Shown here piece by piece: positions 41,512 through 47,080 of a stretch of DNA of 47,080 nucleotides (positions are counted from its first letter, which is position 1; the number at the start of each line of letters is the position of its first letter). Under the pieces are notes generated by a model. It saw only the letters and a program-made list of their open reading frames with translations. It made no database searches and had not been told where the DNA came from. The position numbers and the translations under genes were made by a program. Location: positions 1-47,080 of the forward strand of contig JAGXNP010000003.1 in assembly GCA_019894885.1 (NCBI GenBank). The letters run 5' to 3'. The DNA comes from Promethearchaeota archaeon. Lineage in GTDB: Archaea > Asgardarchaeota > Lokiarchaeia > Sigyniarchaeales > SOKP01.

Positions 41512-42408
41512 ATGGGAATTAAAGATATTTTGAAACGAGTATTTACTAAAGAAAAAAAAATTGTTATTACCGGACTTGACAGCGCTGGCAAAACCACCAT
41601 GATTAGTTTTCTACAGAATGGTACCTTTATGGAACATACACCCACAATGGGTAAAGAATTATCTCAAATTGAAGTACAAGGAATTCGTATAAATGTTATG
41701 GATATGGGTGGGCAAAAAGATTTCAGAGATTTATGGATTGGAGAAGCTTCGACTGCTGAGTGTGTAATATTTATGATAGACGCAGGGGCTCGAGAAAGAT
41801 TCAACGAAGCTAAAGACGAGCTATGGAAGTTATCTTCCATTTTTAAGAAGAAACCCCTGATAGTACTAGCAAATAAATACGATCTTCAACCTATTGCCTC
41901 TATTAGTGAAATTATTGCAGCTTTGAATTTGAAAGATTTACCCTCTTTTGAAGTATTACCGATTTCATGTAAAACTGGATATGGAATTGTAAAAGCATTC
42001 ATGAAGATGTACTATAAATTAACTGGTAAGCAACTGACCCAAAAGACAAGCCTTAGAGCTATTACCATTTTTGATCAGGGAGGAATTCCTTTAACATCAT
42101 CCTCAAATAAAGATATATTACAGGGGGGATTATTTACTGCCATTCATAATTTTGTGAGGGAATCTTTTAATTCTGAACTTGATCAACTTAAAATGGGAGA
42201 ACATCTTATCCTATTCAAACGATCGAAACATCTTATGGGCTCAATAATAGTTAATGATAATGATAATGTTGATATCAAAGAAGCAGAGTCAGGATTAAAT
42301 GATTTATTACTCCATTTAGAGCATATGTGTCCTGAGCTCGAGAAAGAACAATTAAATTATGGTAAAATCGAGTATTTAGTGGAACAATACGCTTCAAATC
42401 TGTTCTAA
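41512..42408 (+). CDS. Arf-like GTPase with C-terminal longin-like domain
   Basis: 298 residues. The N terminus MGIKDILKRVF is a short amphipathic helix with Gly2, as in Arf proteins. G1 is GLDSAGKTT (21-29), switch I Thr45 is in HTPTMG, G3 is MDMGGQ (63-68), G4 is NKYD (121-124) and G5 is SCKT (152-155), so nucleotide binding and hydrolysis residues are all present. Residues 180-298 form an extra domain (AITIFDQGGIPLT, QGGLFTAIHNFVRESF, GEHLILFKRSKHLMGSIIV) with a longin-like pattern. It lies 264 bases after the longin/membrane operon. Confidence 0.93.
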   Translation: MGIKDILKRVFTKEKKIVITGLDSAGKTTMISFLQNGTFMEHTPTMGKELSQIEVQGIRINVMDMGGQKDFRDLWIGEASTAECVIFMIDAGARERFNEAKDELWKLSSIFKKKPLIVLANKYDLQPIASISEIIAALNLKDLPSFEVLPISCKTGYGIVKAFMKMYYKLTGKQLTQKTSLRAITIFDQGGIPLTSSSNKDILQGGLFTAIHNFVRESFNSELDQLKMGEHLILFKRSKHLMGSIIVNDNDNVDIKEAESGLNDLLLHLEHMCPELEKEQLNYGKIEYLVEQYASNLF

Positions 42409-42525
42409 ATCCGTTTTTAGCTTTTTTTTTCCAATCTTTTTATTTAATAAAAACTACTTAATCGTTAAATTAGGGTATATTAAAGCTTTTTTCACATTCT
42501 GTTGATGATCATATATGGAAAAGCG

Positions 42526-44883
42526 TTATTTATTATTGAACTTCTCTAATAAACCTTTTTGAAGCTTTTCTATTGACTTTTTAATGTTATCAATAAAAAT
42601 TTTAATCTCTTTTCCAAGATTTGGGTTAATATCAATTGCTTTCTCGAGGTTTTGAAATGCCGCATGGTAATCGTTCTTATCTAAATAGGCGTAACCCATA
42701 AAAAGCCAAGCGAACGCATAATTCGGGTCTATTTCTGTTGCTTTTTTATAGGATTCAATTGCTATATTATATTGTTTCTCGTGTTTATAAGCGTTTGCCA
42801 AATTATAATGGGCTAAAGTATAAGTGGATTCAAATCCAACTGCTATTTTATAAGAATCTATTGCTTTATCAAATTTATTTAATTTTTCGTAACTAAAACC
42901 CATATTGTTCCAAGCTTTTGCGTGATTTGAATTGAGATCAATCGCTTTTTTGAAGTACTCAATCGCGTTTTTATATTCTTTTTTCTCGTTATTTGCGATC
43001 CCGATATAATAATATGCATCGATATGTGTACTATCTAATTCTATCGCTTTATTACAGTCTTGAATCGCTGTATCATAATCTTTCCTTTCAATTTCTAATT
43101 TCGCTTTATTTATCAACTTCAATTTGTATTCGTATTTTATAGCAATTCGATTTTTAAATTCTGGGCTTTTAATTGATTCGTTAATTGTAATGGCACTTTC
43201 AAAGTGTTCAAAAGCATCTTTAAAGCTTTCGCTATCAGCCAATTGAATACCTTGTTCGACTAATAGTTTAATTTTGGAATAAAATACCTCGTCAATAGAT
43301 TTCTTGATCTGCTCCATCTCTTGGAATCTACGCGTAGGGTCATCTATTGTTTTTGCATAATCCATTTTTTTATTTAGTTTATCTAACTCTTTTTCAAATT
43401 TCTGGAGTTCTTCAGATAAATCCCCACGATCTACTAAGTCTTTTAATTCTGCTTGATACACTAAACCTTTTATTTTATTAATTTCTTCTTCCATTTCTTG
43501 AGTTAGGTACATTTTATTAGTCATTTCTAATGCTCTGTTAAAACTTTTAATAGCTTCGTTGTATTTTTTACTCGCCAATTTATCATTTCCCTCCCTAACG
43601 ACTTCATCTATCTGAGCCAAATACACTTTGTTGACTGTATTTTTTAAATCTTCTAAGTCTTCGTTAGTTTCGTCAGAGATTGGTAATCTTTTTGCTACAC
43701 TAATTGCCGCATATAGATCATTAATAGCTTTTTCGTATTCTCGTTGCCCAATTTTTTGAATAGATTTTTCTTTAATAAATTTGATTCGAATTTTGCAAGT
43801 ATTATTAATAGAATTAGTTATTTCCCTTATCTTCTCGCTTTTCTCGTTTGAATCAGGCATTTTATTTGCTAATTCTAAGGATTTGTCAAATAAATCTAAT
43901 GCCTCATTCACTACAACTATATCTTCTTCAAAGTTATCTTTTATAATTAATTCTTTTCCTTTATTAAAGATGGGTTTAATTTTCTCCAAATAGATTGGAT
44001 TTAGCACCATTGATGCGATTGAATTAATTCTTTGTATTTCTGATTTCTTGTAGTCTGTGTCGTACATATTTTTAGAGATACTTACAGCTTCTTCGAATTT
44101 TTGAGCAGCGTCCTCGAAAGTGTTTTCTTCAAATAGTTTTTTACCATCTTCCATGATTACATTTATTTTCTCTGAGTATAAGTGATTAATTAAATTTATT
44201 GAATTCTTTTTATCTGTGTTTTTTAAGTCAGAATCAAAATACTTATCCACTAGTTCCAAAGCATTCTGGTATTCTTCAAGAGCTTTATCAAATTTATTAT
44301 TATCTTTAAATTGGTTAGCAGTTTCAATTAGAGGGGAAACTTTTAATGAATAAGTATGATTAATAGTATCTTCAATTTTTTTAATCATTTGATCTTCTAG
44401 ATCTTCCATGTAAAAATCTTTTGCAGCGTTTAGTGTGTCGTATAGCATACTTATGGCTTTATCTAACTCCTGCTTATTCTTCACTCGGACGGCTTGAAAG
44501 AGAGATTCTTCGATCCTTGTTTTATTTATTAGATAACTAATCTCTTTAACTTCATAATCTCTCAAATCTTTATCTACTATCTTATCAGCAATTCTCGCTG
44601 CTTCGTCGAATGTGTTGAAAGCGGAATCAAAAATTTCATTTTCAATGAATTTTCTTGCCTCGTCAATGATATCAATGATTTTTACAGAATATATTTGGTC
44701 AATTTGGGATTTAATGTTTGCTGTTTCATCTAAGCGCTCCTCTGGTTCTTTAACTGACTCCTCAACGAATTTCAGAGCTTCTAAATACTTTTCAACAGCT
44801 TTATTGTATTCTTTAAGGTTTTTAAATTCATTCCCTTCTTGCATGATGGAATTAAGTTTCTTTAAGTCAGATTTCTTTACCAT
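42526..44883 (-). CDS. Large TPR protein
   Basis: 785 residues, no signal peptide or membrane helix. Residues about 1-587 hold ten degenerate units of about 57 residues, each with a helix pair and a third helix that ends near Tyr-x-x-Lys-Ile. Residues about 588-757 are five canonical 34-residue TPRs (AIEYFKKAIDLNSNH; AIESYKKATEIDPNY). The last helix is lysine-rich. TPR arrays bind peptides and build scaffolds; partners are unknown. The gene reads leftward and is convergent with the Arf-like GTPase gene. Confidence 0.9.
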   Translation of the reverse strand: MVKKSDLKKLNSIMQEGNEFKNLKEYNKAVEKYLEALKFVEESVKEPEERLDETANIKSQIDQIYSVKIIDIIDEARKFIENEIFDSAFNTFDEAARIADKIVDKDLRDYEVKEISYLINKTRIEESLFQAVRVKNKQELDKAISMLYDTLNAAKDFYMEDLEDQMIKKIEDTINHTYSLKVSPLIETANQFKDNNKFDKALEEYQNALELVDKYFDSDLKNTDKKNSINLINHLYSEKINVIMEDGKKLFEENTFEDAAQKFEEAVSISKNMYDTDYKKSEIQRINSIASMVLNPIYLEKIKPIFNKGKELIIKDNFEEDIVVVNEALDLFDKSLELANKMPDSNEKSEKIREITNSINNTCKIRIKFIKEKSIQKIGQREYEKAINDLYAAISVAKRLPISDETNEDLEDLKNTVNKVYLAQIDEVVREGNDKLASKKYNEAIKSFNRALEMTNKMYLTQEMEEEINKIKGLVYQAELKDLVDRGDLSEELQKFEKELDKLNKKMDYAKTIDDPTRRFQEMEQIKKSIDEVFYSKIKLLVEQGIQLADSESFKDAFEHFESAITINESIKSPEFKNRIAIKYEYKLKLINKAKLEIERKDYDTAIQDCNKAIELDSTHIDAYYYIGIANNEKKEYKNAIEYFKKAIDLNSNHAKAWNNMGFSYEKLNKFDKAIDSYKIAVGFESTYTLAHYNLANAYKHEKQYNIAIESYKKATEIDPNYAFAWLFMGYAYLDKNDYHAAFQNLEKAIDINPNLGKEIKIFIDNIKKSIEKLQKGLLEKFNNK

Positions 44884-45062
44884 ATTCTATTCGCCTAATC
44901 TATTTAACGAAAACAATTTACATTTTAGCAATTAATCCACTAGAATTATTCTAAATTTTAAAAACTTTTCATATAAATAAAAAGCTCTACAGAAAAATTA
45001 ATTTTTAATTTACTAAATCAATATATATTAGATAAAATAGTTTTTAGTATAGGTGTGTTTGA

Positions 45063-46676
45063 ATGACAACTATGGATAATAAAATACTATATGGTGGAAT
45101 AATAATAACAATAAATAACACTCAACCATATGTAGAAGCTGTAGGAATTAAAGGTGATAAAATTGCTTCTATAGGAACTTTAGAAGAAGTAAAAGTTGAA
45201 ATGGGCGAAAATAGTGAATTAATTCATTTAAAAGGAAAAACATTACTTCCTGGTTTTATAGATTCTCATATTCACGCGATAGGTTCGATATTTTTATTAC
45301 TCTACCCAAGTTTAAAGAACATTAAAAACCTAAAAGATTTACAAAATCTATTAAAAAAAGAAGCATTTTTAAGAGAACCAGATGAATTACTCATAGCTTT
45401 TGATCTTGACGAAGAAAAGCTGGAAAATCCCATAATTCCTACTAAATGGGAATTAGATGAAGCGTGTCCAGATACCCCTGTATTTATTTTTCGGCACGAT
45501 TTGCACATAGGTGTTGCGAATAGCAAATTGTTAGAAATACTAAATATTAACAAAGATACAGTAGCTCCAGAGGGAGGTGAAATCAGAAGAAATTCTAAAG
45601 GAGAAATTACAGGCGTCCTAACTGAAAATGCAATCAACAAAATTCTTGGGGCTATAAGACTTCCAGACTCTAAAATCATTAGAGAGAGCGCTGATAAATT
45701 TTTCTATAGCTTGGCTGAAAAAGGAATAACTTCGATTCATGGCGTGTTAGAGTTAGACCGAAAAGGTGGCGTAGAAAATTTAGGAGGCGTGGCACTACCA
45801 ATTCTAAAATTAATTCAAGAAAATATCCTTCAAAATTATTACGGTATTTTTTTCACTGCTACTCCCAAAAAGATACTTAAAATTAAGAAACCACCGTTAG
45901 ATGAAAAAGATGAATTTAGTAAATTCAAAGTAGGATGCTTAAAAGCTTGGTTAGATGGTTCATTTGGGGCATATACTGCCTGTTTATTCGAACCTTTCAC
46001 GAATCAACCAGAAAATTCTGGCTATTGCGTAATAGAAGAAACTATCCTTTACGAAAGGATGGTAAAAGCACATAATGTGGGGCTTCAAATTGCTATCCAC
46101 GCTATTGGTGATAAAGCTAATAAATTGGTTGTTGATCTTTACGAGAAATTATTAGAAGAAAATCCTAGGGATAATCATAGACATCGAATAGAACACGCTT
46201 CCATGCTTACTCCTGAGGTTATTAAAAGAATAAAGAAATTAAACTTGATCGCTTCGTGTCAACCAACATTCATTCTTTCTGAGTTTAACTGGCTAGAGAA
46301 AAGATTTGGGGCTAATAGATGTAAAATTACTTATCCGTTTAAATCGCTTGTTGATGCAGGTATAGTAATAGCGTCTGGTTCCGATGGTCCAGTTGAAGAT
46401 CCAAATCCGATATTAGGACTTCACGCAATGGTAAACAGAGAAGGATTTGTTCCTGAGGAGTCAATCTCTATTGAGGAAGCGTTAAAAACATATACAATTA
46501 ATGGTGCTTATGCTGCTTTTGAAGAAGATGTGAAGGGAAGTATAGAAGTAGGAAAACTGGCTGACTTCGCGATTTTAGATAGAAACCCCCTAGAGATACC
46601 AAAGGATGAGATTAAGCAAATCCAAGTAGTAGAAACTATTATTAGAGGCAAAACTGTCTACAAAATGCAAAGTTAA
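45063..46676 (+). CDS. YtcJ-like metal-dependent amidohydrolase
   Basis: 537 residues. FIDSHIHAIGS is the HxH metal motif, AWLDGSFGAY a conserved barrel loop, IAIHAIGDKANKLVV and RHRIEHASM carry the following His residues, and ASGSDGPVEDPNP the metal-binding Asp. This is the amidohydrolase-3/YtcJ layout. It probably hydrolyses an N-acyl or exoenzyme substrate in the cytoplasm; the exact substrate is unknown. GGTGTG lies before the ATG. Its C-terminal segment contains the amidohydrolase small domain (GKLADFAILDRNPL). Confidence 0.92.
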   Translation: MTTMDNKILYGGIIITINNTQPYVEAVGIKGDKIASIGTLEEVKVEMGENSELIHLKGKTLLPGFIDSHIHAIGSIFLLLYPSLKNIKNLKDLQNLLKKEAFLREPDELLIAFDLDEEKLENPIIPTKWELDEACPDTPVFIFRHDLHIGVANSKLLEILNINKDTVAPEGGEIRRNSKGEITGVLTENAINKILGAIRLPDSKIIRESADKFFYSLAEKGITSIHGVLELDRKGGVENLGGVALPILKLIQENILQNYYGIFFTATPKKILKIKKPPLDEKDEFSKFKVGCLKAWLDGSFGAYTACLFEPFTNQPENSGYCVIEETILYERMVKAHNVGLQIAIHAIGDKANKLVVDLYEKLLEENPRDNHRHRIEHASMLTPEVIKRIKKLNLIASCQPTFILSEFNWLEKRFGANRCKITYPFKSLVDAGIVIASGSDGPVEDPNPILGLHAMVNREGFVPEESISIEEALKTYTINGAYAAFEEDVKGSIEVGKLADFAILDRNPLEIPKDEIKQIQVVETIIRGKTVYKMQS

Positions 46677-46813
46677 AACTTCCAGAAAATTCTCTAGCTA
46701 GTCGAGTTTTTCTTCTAGAAAGACCTATTTATTTATTCAAATATTCTTATTCCTCGCAGGAAGTATCATCCATTAACTATAATTTTATTAATGGACTCAT
46801 CTACAAAAGATAA
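46677..46813. other. Short convergent gap
   Basis: AT-rich gap between the amidohydrolase and the mini-gene end. A few T and A runs could serve as terminators for both strands. Nothing else seen. Confidence 0.4.
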
Positions 46814-46903
46814 TTATTTTTTTTCAGGGACAAATATATATAACACAAATAATAGTGCAAAAATTATATAAGACAACCCTGAGATTATATCAAATTCAGT
46901 CAT
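46814..46903 (-). CDS. Mini membrane protein, 29 residues
   Basis: A short frame with one strong hydrophobic helix (SYIIFALLFVLYIFV) and a basic end (PEKK), start ATG 46903 with GAGGTAAT just upstream. It begins nine bases after the stop of the upstream mini-gene on the same strand, so the pair looks like an operon. The form resembles the small KdpF-like subunits of membrane complexes, but no complex gene is visible inside the window. Confidence 0.5.
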   Translation of the reverse strand: MTEFDIISGLSYIIFALLFVLYIFVPEKK

Positions 46904-46912
46904 TCTATTACC

Positions 46913-47017
46913 TCAAGCTAAAACAGAATTTGCAATAAATGTCCCGAAGATCGCCGTAGTTAAGAATACTATACTAAAAACCAATAAGCTAACCTTTACA
47001 AATTTTAATAATTCCAC
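46913..47017 (-). CDS. Mini membrane protein, 34 residues
   Basis: A short frame from GTG 47017 with one hydrophobic helix (VSLLVFSIVFLTTAIFGTFI) and no other features. The start is weakly supported; the case rests on its helix and on the neighbouring mini-gene with its good ribosome binding site. The upstream gene would lie outside the window. Confidence 0.4.
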   Translation of the reverse strand: MELLKFVKVSLLVFSIVFLTTAIFGTFIANSVLA

Positions 47018-47080
47018 TTTCTAATCTTCTCATTTGTATTTTTTAAGGTACTATTATCTATAATAGCGAAGATATATAAA

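Noticed and set aside
1-47080. Search for tRNA, rRNA, CRISPR repeats, transposases or integrases
   Set aside because: No T-arm-like motifs in clover form, no spaced direct repeats, and no DDE, tyrosine or serine recombinase genes were seen; the window looks free of mobile elements.

Overview
The window looks like part of an Asgard archaeal chromosome, most likely from the Loki-like group (Promethearchaeota); that rank is an inference. The evidence is a Ras-like GTPase with archaeal WDFGGE switch II, an Arf-like GTPase carrying a longin-like C-terminal domain, several longin/roadblock-type proteins, a geranylgeranyl-reductase-like flavoprotein, DUF362, DUF998 and DUF4386 proteins, and a tandem PH-like/winged-helix/zinc-ribbon protein. 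The DNA is strongly AT-rich, start codons are often TTG or GTG, many genes follow a GGTGA/GAGGT ribosome binding site, and TATA-like promoters are visible. No rRNA, tRNA, CRISPR array, transposase or phage gene was seen.

Layout. 1-12.4 kb: a minus-strand operon of two medium-chain oxidoreductases around a small membrane protein, several small membrane proteins, a histidine-phosphatase-like gene overlapping an Fpg DNA glycosylase, an ArsB/NhaD-type transporter, a DUF362 protein, a longin-like protein, an FAD oxidoreductase and a UspA protein. 12.5-22 kb: an RCK-type membrane protein without a TVGYG filter, an SDR, a QueG-like Fe-S protein, a hotdog thioesterase, a DUF3795/flavin-binding/MarR operon, a PadR-like regulator with a methyltransferase-like tail beside a probable target membrane gene, and a ketopantoate-reductase homologue. 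22.4-26.7 kb: a Ras-like GTPase, a second histidine-phosphatase-like gene, two zinc-ribbon proteins and a cold-shock protein.

26.8-33.7 kb is a concentrated sulfur-handling region: E1-like ThiF/MoeB, TusA, a PP-loop ATPase with an NFACT-R-like tail, a MoaD/ThiS-type ubiquitin-like protein ending in GG, a periplasmic-binding-protein-fold protein without a signal peptide, an FTR1 iron permease, and DsrE, DsrF and DsrH homologues. Together these could activate and pass persulfide or thiocarboxylate sulfur to an unknown acceptor.

37.1-42.4 kb is a membrane/small-GTPase region: a longin-roadblock protein, a GGR-like flavoprotein, a longin-like protein with two polytopic membrane proteins in one tight operon, then the Arf-like GTPase fusion. 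A 785-residue TPR protein and a YtcJ-type amidohydrolase follow. Two unlisted mini membrane proteins lie at the right edge.

Three genes appear damaged: a polytopic membrane protein with an in-frame TAA near its start (5537-5539), a GNAT-thioredoxin-like gene frameshifted at a G run (34415-34418), and a decayed acyltransferase-3 gene (36199-36986). The first two could also be sequencing or assembly errors.
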